Origin: Ignisphaera sp.
Lineage (GTDB): Archaea > Thermoproteota > Thermoprotei_A > Sulfolobales > Ignisphaeraceae
NCBI GenBank assembly: GCA_038735125.1
Contig: JAVYNU010000001.1
Location: 62,001-126,000, forward strand
Length of the DNA: 64,000 bases
Reading direction: 5' to 3'
The position numbers and the translations under genes were made by a program. Shown piece after piece: positions 25,764-33,748 of the stretch. How positions within the stretch are numbered: position 1 is the stretch's first letter; each line of letters starts with the position of its first letter. A model generated the notes under the pieces. The model searched no databases. It was not told the DNA's origin and saw only the letters and a program-made list of their open reading frames with translations.

Positions 25764-26696
25764 ATGTCGTTGCGTGAAATTTCAGCTAGGCTGAGAGAGG
25801 GCTATAGAGTCATTAGAGTTGTCTTAATATTATCGCTTGTTGGTATGATAGTGGAATTTCTATTTGCTTATTCCACTGGTTCTATGATACTCTATACAGA
25901 TTTTGTCCACTGGGCTATAGATGCATCACTCGAGTTTATGACAATGATTGCTCTGTATCTTGCTAGCAAAACTTTGAAAAGGTTTTCATGGGGGATTCTA
26001 TACCTAGAGTCTTTCCTTATCCTAATAACATCTATATCCATTATCTCTGTATACATAATGAGCTTTGTAGACTATGTCAATAATGTTATTTTAAATAGTA
26101 GCAATACAAGGGTTACAACATTAAATCCTCTTCTATCCCTTGTGACTTTAGCAGGGGGATTCCTAACATTGTATGCTTTTCTAGTCCTTAAGAAAGAGTA
26201 TGTGAAGTCGAGGCTAGAGATTCTCAAGTCTGAGTATATCCATGCACTAATAGATATAGTTGCATCTGCTATATCATCTGCTGGTGTTGTTGCTACAGCT
26301 CTGACTAGGAGCCCATCAGTAGAGTTGTTAACAATTGTTGCAGGTCTTTTCTTTGCTTTGCACAGCATAGTCAATGTGATTGAAGACTCTGTAAAGTCTA
26401 TTATTGGTGTGGAAGGAGATAAGGAACTTAAATACGATATAATGTCTGAGATATCCGGTTTGGAGAATGTAAGGATAAAAAACATTGATGTTAGAAAAAT
26501 AGGCTCGTTCTACATAGTTACAGTAGATCTCTATGTAGATCCTAGTACAACACTAATAGAGCTTAACAGGCTTAGAACAAGGATAATAAGGCTTTGCAGA
26601 GGTGTTAGCGAAATGATATACCACGTCGATGTGATATTCCGTCCAGATACAGAAAAATACAAAAGCATTAAAAAGATTAAATCTAGAAAAAGGTAG
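25764..26696 (+). CDS. Cation diffusion facilitator (CDF) family metal transporter
   Basis: A 310-residue protein with about six membrane helices and a soluble C-terminal domain. It has the metal-site pairs DFVHWAIDA in helix 2 and HALIDIVAS in helix 5, where CDF exporters coordinate Zn, Mn, Fe or Ni. The C-terminal ferredoxin-like domain (about 215–295, VRIKNIDVRKIGSFYIVTVD) is present. The NikR-like regulator follows 37 bases downstream on the same strand, which hints at nickel or cobalt, but this is inference. Confidence 0.88.
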   Translation: MSLREISARLREGYRVIRVVLILSLVGMIVEFLFAYSTGSMILYTDFVHWAIDASLEFMTMIALYLASKTLKRFSWGILYLESFLILITSISIISVYIMSFVDYVNNVILNSSNTRVTTLNPLLSLVTLAGGFLTLYAFLVLKKEYVKSRLEILKSEYIHALIDIVASAISSAGVVATALTRSPSVELLTIVAGLFFALHSIVNVIEDSVKSIIGVEGDKELKYDIMSEISGLENVRIKNIDVRKIGSFYIVTVDLYVDPSTTLIELNRLRTRIIRLCRGVSEMIYHVDVIFRPDTEKYKSIKKIKSRKR

Positions 26697-26733
26697 AAAG
26701 AAAGAGCAGTTAAGCTAGTAAAAGTGTACTTTT

Positions 26734-27159
26734 ATGGAGCATGCTATGGAGTCTAAGGGTAAGAAGACAAAGTTTGGTGTATATGTACCGCCAGAGCTTG
26801 TTCAAGAGCTAGAAGAGCTGATGAATGTTCTTAACATAGATAACAGGTCTAAGCTTCTCCAAGAAGCTCTAAGACTCTTCATATTAGAAAATAGGTGGAG
26901 CACAGCCAAAGAAGTTGTTGGATCAATTAACATCCTCTACAACCATGAAATAGGAGATAGCGATAAGGAACTTACTGAAATTCAGCATAGGTTCCTAGAT
27001 ATAATAGTTTCAACTATGCATGTTCACTTAGACAAGAACAGATGCTTGCTCATAATAGCTATAAGAGGCTCTAACGAGAGAGTAAAAGAGTTGCTAGGCA
27101 GTATACATAGTATAAAAGGCGTTATGCTGGTTAGACCAGTACTCATGTCAATGCAATAA
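26734..27159 (+). CDS. nikR: NikR-type nickel-responsive transcription regulator
   Basis: A 141-residue ribbon-helix-helix regulator (FGVYVPPELVQELEEL near 14–29) with an ACT-like metal-sensing C-terminal domain. The metal ligands are all present with the canonical spacing: His85, His96, His98 and Cys104 (within QHRFLDI and TMHVHLDKNRC). Family members tetramerise, bind nickel and repress uptake genes. It follows the CDF gene and ends on the opposite-strand radical SAM gene, overlapping it by 17 bases. Confidence 0.93.
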   Translation: MEHAMESKGKKTKFGVYVPPELVQELEELMNVLNIDNRSKLLQEALRLFILENRWSTAKEVVGSINILYNHEIGDSDKELTEIQHRFLDIIVSTMHVHLDKNRCLLIIAIRGSNERVKELLGSIHSIKGVMLVRPVLMSMQ

Positions 27160-28105
27160 CATCTCTATATGCAAATGCTGATCCATCGCATGTAAAGCCA
27201 GGGGTGTGAAGTGCACCAAAACCCTCTCTACATGTTGCAAAAACTAGTCCATTGTTATAGGAAATCTCTTTCACGATTTTCATATATGAAAGTCTTAACC
27301 TCTCATCCAAATATCTATAGCCTTGTACAACATTTGCAGTAGCACCGAAATACATATACTTAAATTCATTTGCAATCCTATCACCATATAGCATTCTGAC
27401 AACATTTAAAATCTTCTTAAAATCTATTGGCTTGGCCTTATATGTGGAGGAGGTTATCTGAACAGCCCCCGCAGATGCTACAGCATCAACAACACTTTTT
27501 ATATTCTCGTAAGAGTCGTTTATAAACGGTATTATAGGGTCTAGTCTAACAATAACACTAATACCATTGGCGGCTAGAATCCTTACAGCCTCTAGCCTTT
27601 CAGAAGATGTGGGGGCTCCAGGTTCTATGATCCTCGCTATTCGGTCATCCAATGTAGTTATAGTTATAGCTACAGCAACCCTATCCCTATAACGTTGCAG
27701 AAGATCAATGTCGCGAACAACAAGGTTGCTTTTAGTTGTTATTAGAACCCTCATACCAGCATCCAAAAGCTTTTGTAAAGCTATGCGTGTAAGACCTCGC
27801 TCCCTCTCAGGCCAGGTATATGGATCGCTACTAGTCGATAGCTCCACTAGACTATCTTTTGGCATTTTACTCAAATCTCTTTCTAGGAAAACTAAAAGAT
27901 CTTTTTTAGGTCTTGGATTTAAATGTCTGGGTATATAATTTGCTGCATAACAATATAAACAAGCATGGGAACACCCTGTATACGGATGAAAAACCCACTT
28001 CATCGGGCATGTGCATAGTGGTGATCTCCAGGGGTCAAAAGGCTTTAGCACTTTAAGCATTGATTGTCTTGGGAAAATCCTTGGCATATCTAGAGCCAAG
28101 GTCAA
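27143..28105 (-). CDS. Radical SAM protein of the spore-photoproduct-lyase-related family
   Basis: A 320-residue radical SAM protein. The cluster is Cys45, Cys49, Cys52 in HPYTGCSHACLYCYAANY, followed by VELSTSSDPYTWPERER, typical of SPL-like proteins (COG1533). Some relatives act on DNA, but most, including archaeal ones, have unknown substrates. The listed start is TTG; Met7 (ATG 28087) is a good alternative. Confidence 0.85.
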   Translation of the reverse strand: MTLALDMPRIFPRQSMLKVLKPFDPWRSPLCTCPMKWVFHPYTGCSHACLYCYAANYIPRHLNPRPKKDLLVFLERDLSKMPKDSLVELSTSSDPYTWPERERGLTRIALQKLLDAGMRVLITTKSNLVVRDIDLLQRYRDRVAVAITITTLDDRIARIIEPGAPTSSERLEAVRILAANGISVIVRLDPIIPFINDSYENIKSVVDAVASAGAVQITSSTYKAKPIDFKKILNVVRMLYGDRIANEFKYMYFGATANVVQGYRYLDERLRLSYMKIVKEISYNNGLVFATCREGFGALHTPGFTCDGSAFAYRDVIALT

Positions 28106-28202
28106 GCCCCATAAAATCCCTATAATCTATAGCCTCTCTTCCTTTAGTCTATGAATGTTTTTATACCTTACCCATTATACAGCTATTACTATGTGATTAA
28201 TC

Positions 28203-28619
28203 ATGAAGGAAAAGATGCTGCTAATATTGGTGCTAACAATCATAATAGTTCTTGCATCGGCAATCCAAGATAAAATGTATGCTGAAACAATAGAACAAGT
28301 AACAACAACTACAACACGGGCGACGACAAACACCACTACAATTACACAAAACATAAATGTGACAACGATAACCATTACAGAAACGAGTCCAACAACAATA
28401 TTTGCAACAACCACAATTCCAGTTTTCTTTTCCTATACCACTACAAGCCTTGTGACAGTGGTTATGGGGTTGGAGCCACACTTAGCAATAGCACTATCAA
28501 TGATATTCATAATCATAGCAATTTTAGTGGGCTACGTGATAGGTCTAAAGACACGTAGAGAAAGAGAGGTTACACCACCTCCGACACAACCCAAAACAGC
28601 TAAAAGAGCAAGAAGATAA
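28203..28619 (+). CDS. Thr-rich membrane protein, function unknown
   Basis: A 138-residue protein with an N-terminal hydrophobic segment (about 4–22), an extracellular Thr-rich stretch (about 30–85, many TTT and TTI repeats), a second hydrophobic helix (about 95–117) and a basic Pro-rich tail ending KRARR. The layout resembles short surface-exposed, probably glycosylated crenarchaeal proteins. No family is recognised. The opposite-strand frames over this region are low-complexity shadows. Confidence 0.6.
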   Translation: MKEKMLLILVLTIIIVLASAIQDKMYAETIEQVTTTTTRATTNTTTITQNINVTTITITETSPTTIFATTTIPVFFSYTTTSLVTVVMGLEPHLAIALSMIFIIIAILVGYVIGLKTRREREVTPPPTQPKTAKRARR

Positions 28620-28772
28620 AAGTTTTTATAAAACTTTGTTATGTGGTATACAGAAACCGCTTGAAGAAATAAATGTTTTTAGGTTTTAAGTAGATACAGA
28701 GGTCGAGCACATTATTAATGCTTTTCATATTCTAAGAATAAGAATGTTGTTATTTAGTATAATTCAAAACTA

Positions 28773-29378
28773 CTAGAATTGTTTATGGTTGCGAAGATAT
28801 TGTAGTAGTTCTTGTGGTGTTGGTGTCCTCCCATATTTATTTTTAAAATTGTGTATGGCAGATTCTATGTAGTACCACGCCTTTTTCCCAGCCACACAGA
28901 AATCTGGTATAAATGGTTTTAGTGGATTGGGTGGAAACCAAGAAGCTATAATATCCTTCTGAATATCTTCTACAGCAAAGGGATAGGATAGACATGAATA
29001 TGGTTTACTTTTATGTATGGCGCATTTCCAGCCATCTTGAAAAGGACAAGGCCTTGGAATATAGTATTTTCTGTTCAATTTCACTAACTTAGCTATATCC
29101 GCTCCGCTTTCAATTAACTCATTTATATCGAAATCCATTAATTCTATTGCCGATCCTGTTTTACAGCATGTACCACCACACTTTTTGCATTCCTCCCCCA
29201 AATCTAAAAATACATTCATGGCAATTTGATATACTATTAGATAAGCTGTTGCAATAGCCTCTTTAATTTCCAAATCAGATAGAAATTCTATTATAATTTC
29301 AGCTGCCTCCATGTCATCCTTTAAAGCCTTTTTCGTAATGAAATGAATTTGTTTTGCATCAAAATTCATTTGGATCAC
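28773..29378 (-). CDS. YkgJ/UPF0153-type Cys-cluster protein
   Basis: A 201-residue protein with the YkgJ metal-cluster signature: CKKCGGTCCKTG (about 65–76), then PRPCPFQDGWKCAIHKSKPYSC, which together make a zinc or iron-sulfur site. Proteins of this family are widespread but poorly understood. It is encoded three bases after the gene at 29382–29969 on the same strand, so the two probably form an operon. Confidence 0.82.
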   Translation of the reverse strand: MIQMNFDAKQIHFITKKALKDDMEAAEIIIEFLSDLEIKEAIATAYLIVYQIAMNVFLDLGEECKKCGGTCCKTGSAIELMDFDINELIESGADIAKLVKLNRKYYIPRPCPFQDGWKCAIHKSKPYSCLSYPFAVEDIQKDIIASWFPPNPLKPFIPDFCVAGKKAWYYIESAIHNFKNKYGRTPTPQELLQYLRNHKQF

Positions 29379-29381
29379 CCA

Positions 29382-29969
29382 TCACAAATACAAGCACTCA
29401 TCTATGGCCTGTGCCACCTGCCGATCCATATCTAAAAGCGTTGCCAAAATGCTTGATGCCATAGCTGCTGAAAATGGTCCTATAAGCTCTTTGCTCCACT
29501 TAATCTTCGTTGAAAGAGAAAGAAATACTATAACAAGCTTTATAGCTATGGAGTTAACATTGCTAAGCAGATTTGACAGCTCAGTTAGTATTTTTCCATC
29601 GTTGCCAACATTTTTGACATGGTCTATCAGTACACTTAACCTGTTTCTCAATTCAACAAATCTATTAAGAATATTTGTTGCTGTATGAATAAGCAATTCT
29701 TTATTGGAGTCATCAACAGCTATTCTATGAATGTTCTTTGTAAATGAATCCAAAGAGCTACGAATATTTAGTGCTACATTCCTTATAGTTTTCATCTCCT
29801 GAAATATCCAATCATCTCCTAGTCTAGGCGATTTAATTATGTAAACAATTCTTGTAATTGTATCGACAATTCTCGAAACATCATCTAACGTAACACAACA
29901 TGAGCCCTGTCTTAAGCATAGAACATCAGATTGAGCATATGGGCTCTTCATCCCATTCACACAAGTCAT
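29382..29969 (-). CDS. Hypothetical helical protein with N-terminal Cys motif
   Basis: A 195-residue, largely helical protein. It begins with a CLRQGSCC segment (about 18–25) and then shows amphipathic helices, without clear membrane spans or known motifs. It is co-transcribed with the YkgJ-type gene. The Cys motif beside a metal-cluster protein suggests a shared metal or redox role, which is inference. No family recognised. Confidence 0.6.
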   Translation of the reverse strand: MTCVNGMKSPYAQSDVLCLRQGSCCVTLDDVSRIVDTITRIVYIIKSPRLGDDWIFQEMKTIRNVALNIRSSLDSFTKNIHRIAVDDSNKELLIHTATNILNRFVELRNRLSVLIDHVKNVGNDGKILTELSNLLSNVNSIAIKLVIVFLSLSTKIKWSKELIGPFSAAMASSILATLLDMDRQVAQAIDECLYL

Positions 29970-30033
29970 TGGCTGCCCACGTCATCATCGAATAACAATA
30001 TTGTTTTGAAACTTTATTTGCTTTTAAGTCGAT

Positions 30034-31650
30034 ATGGTAATATACGTGGAATCTATGCATACAATGATTGTCGTGTTCATACTGTTTTTACTAATGACAT
30101 CATCTAATTCTCAGTACTTTAATACCGTTAATGAGAATAAAACACGATGCATATACATGTATTTTCTTGGAATTTCTGAGAGGACAAATACTGGGGAGGC
30201 CATACCTGTAAAGATATGTTTAATACCCTCAAAATCATTTAGGGTATCCATAGTTGGTACAGAATATGATGAGAGTCTATTCAATTCATTTATAGTTGCT
30301 GGCTATGTACTAAACAAAATCTGCGAAGCTGATTTAGGTGAGGTTGAAGTGTATATGCAGAATGTTGGAAGCGCCAAAGGTTCTAGCGCCTCTCTAGCAT
30401 TTGCAATAGCTCTTTACAGTATTCTCAACAACTATGGGAATACATCTTTGAGTGCAACTGGGGTGGTGTCAATAGATGGCTTTATCGATGCTGTAGCAGG
30501 TTTAAACAAGAAAATAGGAGCTGCAATTAGTGCAGGGATAAAGAAGATTTATGTACCGCTAATAAATGATGTTAACGCTACTAATACCGTAATACCAATT
30601 GCAACAATTCTTGATATATGCAACAGAAATGTTAGAAATGCTGAATTCTATGTCAATAAAACTCTTCTTGATATTGTAAATAGCTATTTCGAGAACGTTA
30701 CAAGTTACTTCATTAACGAAGCTATCAGAATTGCCAACAACCTGGGCGACACGTCTGTATATGAATATGTAAAAAACAAGGAGAATAACATATTAAAAGC
30801 TATTAATAGGGGCCATTGGTATGCTGCTGCAAGCATTGCATACTCGACTTTCACAACAGTACTAGAAGAGTATCTAGCTAGAGAAAAAGGAGAAGCTCTA
30901 AATAGATATGTCTTACTATGTGAAAATGGTCTACACAATATTTCTAAAACATTGAATGAAGTGAGAAGCGTTAAGGCTGAAACCGTCCCATTTCTTATAA
31001 TAGCAATCAATAGAGCTACTCTAGCCAGATACTATCTCAACACAGCTAATGAGAGCTCATTCTCAGATCCAGCTACCATTGCAAGCGCCTATGGAAGGGT
31101 TGTAACCGCTTTGCACTGGCTGGCATTGACAAAACTGGTTAACTCATCATCATCTGGAAGTCTCTACAGTTTTAACAACATTGAAAACGCATTGACAAGG
31201 GTTTTAAATACTATGAGCAGTATTGTAGAATTTGACAAAAATTACACAATTCTGTCACTTGATGGCATAGCGAACATGAGATCATCTCAATACTCTAGGC
31301 TCTCAAACACCTCGAAACAGTATATCAAAAACTCTCTGGAGAATTTGCTTAAGGTATACCAGAATGTCCTTGGCGAAAATCTTATTCTTGTGCCATATCT
31401 ATATTACCAATATTCTATGGATGTAGATGACGTTAGTAGCATATATTTGCTATCCATTGCCACGCTAGAAGCAGGTGTCACAAGCATGGTTTTAGATGTA
31501 GCAAGCAACATATTTAATCTGGTCACTTCAAGTGGGGTCTCTTCGAATACGTTTCCAGGGAATCTTCTTGGCGTTGTTCTCTACGAGAGCATATTCTTAT
31601 GTATAATATTAATTGTAGCCATTAAAAAACTATTTGAGGTAGTCAAGTAG
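30034..31650 (+). CDS. Extracytoplasmic Lon-like (S16) peptidase domain protein
   Basis: A 538-residue protein with an N-terminal signal-like hydrophobic segment (about 9–24) and a C-terminal membrane helix (about 510–532). Residues about 40–210 match the Lon proteolytic domain: the nucleophile in GSSAS (Ser118) and the catalytic lysine in AGLNKKIGAAISAGIKK (Lys160). No AAA ATPase is attached. The remaining ~300 residues are helical and unrecognised. The orientation implies a protease active outside the membrane. It overlaps the convergent UDG gene by 21 bases. Confidence 0.8.
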   Translation: MVIYVESMHTMIVVFILFLLMTSSNSQYFNTVNENKTRCIYMYFLGISERTNTGEAIPVKICLIPSKSFRVSIVGTEYDESLFNSFIVAGYVLNKICEADLGEVEVYMQNVGSAKGSSASLAFAIALYSILNNYGNTSLSATGVVSIDGFIDAVAGLNKKIGAAISAGIKKIYVPLINDVNATNTVIPIATILDICNRNVRNAEFYVNKTLLDIVNSYFENVTSYFINEAIRIANNLGDTSVYEYVKNKENNILKAINRGHWYAAASIAYSTFTTVLEEYLAREKGEALNRYVLLCENGLHNISKTLNEVRSVKAETVPFLIIAINRATLARYYLNTANESSFSDPATIASAYGRVVTALHWLALTKLVNSSSSGSLYSFNNIENALTRVLNTMSSIVEFDKNYTILSLDGIANMRSSQYSRLSNTSKQYIKNSLENLLKVYQNVLGENLILVPYLYYQYSMDVDDVSSIYLLSIATLEAGVTSMVLDVASNIFNLVTSSGVSSNTFPGNLLGVVLYESIFLCIILIVAIKKLFEVVK

Positions 31651-32301
31651 AGTCTTCGGCTTTGGTTTCTCTGCCTTAGCTTCCCTTGTCTCACCACTAA
31701 TAATCTCATCAACGACACTCTTTATGAATTTCATATCGTTTTCGAATAAAGATCTCAATTGTGGGTTGTATAATGCAGCTGCTGGATGTATCGTGGGTAT
31801 TGCACATATCTTCATACCCAGGATTTGCAGTTCGTACCTCTTCCCTCTCATCTTCATTATTCCACCCCATTCACGATTGGCCATAGAAAAAATCGTCTTC
31901 CCAGCTATATTACCTAGTGTAACAATTATCCTTGGTTTCAATAGAAGTATTTGAGACTTTAGGAATATGTTACAAGCATTTATTTCATCCTCTCTAGGCT
32001 CTCTATTTCCAGGGGGTCTACATTTCACAACGTTAGTTATATACACATCCTCTCTCCTCATGCCATGGCTCTCCATAACCATCGTTAAAAGCTTTCCTGC
32101 CGCTCCAACAAATGGTCTTCCCATCTCATCTTCTGTTGCACCAGGTGCCTCACCAACAAACATTACACTAGAATTCTTACTTCCCTCTCCTGGAACTGGA
32201 TTGCGTCTACTCCTATGCAGAGGACATCTAGCACAATTCTTAATTTCCTCTTCCAGCGATTCCCAAGTTAAATACAGTTGATTACTATTCGTTATTTGCA
32301 C
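31630..32301 (-). CDS. Uracil-DNA glycosylase, family 4 (Fe-S type)
   Basis: A 223-residue glycosylase that removes uracil from DNA, important at high temperature where cytosine deaminates. The first Cys pair is CARCPLHRSRR. The active-site GEAPGATEDEMGRPFVGAAG is canonical, and the other Fe-S cysteines are in NVVKCRPP and EINACNIF. The late HPAA motif is in TIHPAAALYNP. The tail is Lys/Glu-rich (KAEKPKPKTL) and could bind the sliding clamp. Confidence 0.95.
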   Translation of the reverse strand: MQITNSNQLYLTWESLEEEIKNCARCPLHRSRRNPVPGEGSKNSSVMFVGEAPGATEDEMGRPFVGAAGKLLTMVMESHGMRREDVYITNVVKCRPPGNREPREDEINACNIFLKSQILLLKPRIIVTLGNIAGKTIFSMANREWGGIMKMRGKRYELQILGMKICAIPTIHPAAALYNPQLRSLFENDMKFIKSVVDEIISGETREAKAEKPKPKTLLDYLK

Positions 32302-32418
32302 CCCCCAAGTGCTTGTGCAGTACTTAGCAACAGCTTATTATTTCTCCCATCTCATACCTAATTAAAGCTAATAAAGCTTTGCAACGATAAACCATGTCTT
32401 TAGATGCGGTGATGCAGT

Positions 32419-32622
32419 ATGGGATTAAAACACAAAAAATATGTGTATGTAGAGAGAAGTGATGGTATCTATGTAAAGGTGAGGGTGCTGAAGAGTAGAC
32501 AAGAGGATGAAACAAAATATATTATTGTGGGTCCCAAAGTTAATAAACCGCCAAGCACTGCAACCATTATTAGTGAGAGTCAGCTACCAGATGCTTTAAA
32601 GACAAAACTATATGAAGTTTAG
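32419..32622 (+). CDS. Conserved small protein of unknown function
   Basis: A 67-residue basic protein (KHKKYVYVERSDGIYVKVRV; KYIIVGPKVNKPPS) with alternating beta-type hydrophobicity. No domain is recognised. The ATG start is supported by its spacing from the upstream divergent UDG gene, and a box C/D sRNA candidate begins about 12 bases after its stop codon. It is probably cytoplasmic. Confidence 0.6.
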   Translation: MGLKHKKYVYVERSDGIYVKVRVLKSRQEDETKYIIVGPKVNKPPSTATIISESQLPDALKTKLYEV

Positions 32623-32629
32623 ATAATAA

Positions 32630-32688
32630 AGTTGATGATGAGGTCGACGTTGTCGGAGTAGTGACGAAGGGTCGATAAACTGAACATG
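32630..32688 (+). ncRNA. Box C/D sRNA candidate
   Basis: The elements appear in order: C box ATGATGA (32635–32641), a 12-base guide GGTCGACGTTGT, D' box CGGA (32654–32657), a 3-base spacer, C' box GTGACGA (32661–32667), a 12-base guide AGGGTCGATAAA and D box CTGA (32680–32683). Both guides have the exact 12-base spacing of archaeal C/D RNAs that direct 2'-O-methylation. The rRNA or tRNA targets were not identified. Boxes D' and C' deviate slightly from consensus. Confidence 0.72.
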
Positions 32689-32707
32689 TTTTGAAAACTT
32701 GGAATAG

Positions 32708-33280
32708 TTACAATAAGAATAGCTTTCTTCGGCAGGCACAGTAATTGGATAAATCCGCTAAACTAACCTCAAATTCTGTGAGTAGCCTTGCTTTTGGATT
32801 CGAAAACCCATTAACATAGATCCACACAGTTCTATTGTGGTCATACTCATCGATTATATGCTTAACGAATACTGGGCTCCAGCCCCTTACGGGAAAATCA
32901 AGTGTTGCTATAATGGTGCAAGGATCTAACCCATCTTCCAACTTAGTTGAAAGAGCTTCTAAAGTTGATGGATATAGGTATGCATACACTATTGTTGGTT
33001 TTGGCTTTATATTAGCTAGGTCTACTGTGAAAAAATCTTTGCATATAACATCTATTTTGTTCTCCATTCCATGAACCTTAAATATTAGTTGTGCTACGTT
33101 GCATAGAATTCTATTAACCTCAATACATATTGTGTGGGCACCTGCCTTGGCAAACTCTAGAAGCACTCTCCCATCTCCACACCCAAGATCTAAAACAGTA
33201 TCACTACTATTTACACCCAGTCCATACTTCAAATACTCTATTGGAGCTCTGGGAGATGGAATCCATGGCACTATAGACAT
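32708..33280 (-). CDS. Class I SAM-dependent methyltransferase
   Basis: A 190-residue Rossmann-fold methyltransferase. Motif I is VLDLGCGDGRVLLEFAKAG (about 30–48), with an acidic ICIEVN after the second strand. It lacks an obvious NPPY or DPPY motif, so nucleic acid N-methylation is not indicated; the IVYAYLYPST stretch after strand 4 is family-like. Substrate unknown. The ncRNA candidate R1 lies upstream on the same strand. Confidence 0.82.
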   Translation of the reverse strand: MSIVPWIPSPRAPIEYLKYGLGVNSSDTVLDLGCGDGRVLLEFAKAGAHTICIEVNRILCNVAQLIFKVHGMENKIDVICKDFFTVDLANIKPKPTIVYAYLYPSTLEALSTKLEDGLDPCTIIATLDFPVRGWSPVFVKHIIDEYDHNRTVWIYVNGFSNPKARLLTEFEVSLADLSNYCACRRKLFLL

Positions 33281-33439
33281 ATTAGTCTTTCCTTTGATTT
33301 ATTGATTAGATCTTATATGCTGAAAGCGCTCTTCGCTGAGCTATGATGAAGAGCAATCCAGCTGAGTTTTTAACTTCTACACCTAATTCTGAGGGTTCTG
33401 GTCTGAACGATGTTTTTAATTGCTTTTGAATATTTTTGA

Positions 33440-33625
33440 TTTCTTCGCTTCATCCCCTCATCTCTCGTTCTCCCCCTTCCTCTGGTTTCATTGTTCATTG
33501 GGGGAGCTCTTTGGGGAGACCCACGCTCCCCCGCATACGCTTGGAGTGCTCTCAGCCATAGCATGCGCCCTCAGGCATCCACCTGCAAATCTGGTGGATA
33601 AATACCTTCATAGGACATCGCCAAG
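33440..33625 (-). ncRNA. Structured RNA candidate R1 (shared hairpins with 61465–61620)
   Basis: A ~190-base intergenic segment with GC-rich hairpins in AT-rich DNA. In RNA sense: a 7-bp hairpin (33577–33599), the segment CTCCAAGCGTATGC, hairpin 1 GGGGAG/CTCCCC with loop CGTGGGT (33513–33531), hairpin 2 CTCCCCC/GGGGGAG with a 23-base loop containing AATGAAACCAGA (33470–33506), and a tail GAGATGAGGGGATGA. The two last hairpins and their loops recur at 61.5 kb with different but paired stem bases. A CTTATAAG box (33646–33653) lies upstream. Confidence 0.6.
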
Positions 33626-33748
33626 ACAATTTATTAGAACACAAACTTATAAGCTTTGTGTTTAAAAGTAACTAGACATAATTAAAAATCAACAAAAACC
33701 AGCTACGGCTATGCAGAAGCTGCTAGAAGTTGGTTTGAGGCGTTGTCA

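Noticed and set aside
33420-33665. 81-codon plus-strand ORF over R1
   Set aside because: It is the antisense of GC-rich hairpins shared with R3, with low-complexity Pro/Ser/Leu composition and no family.
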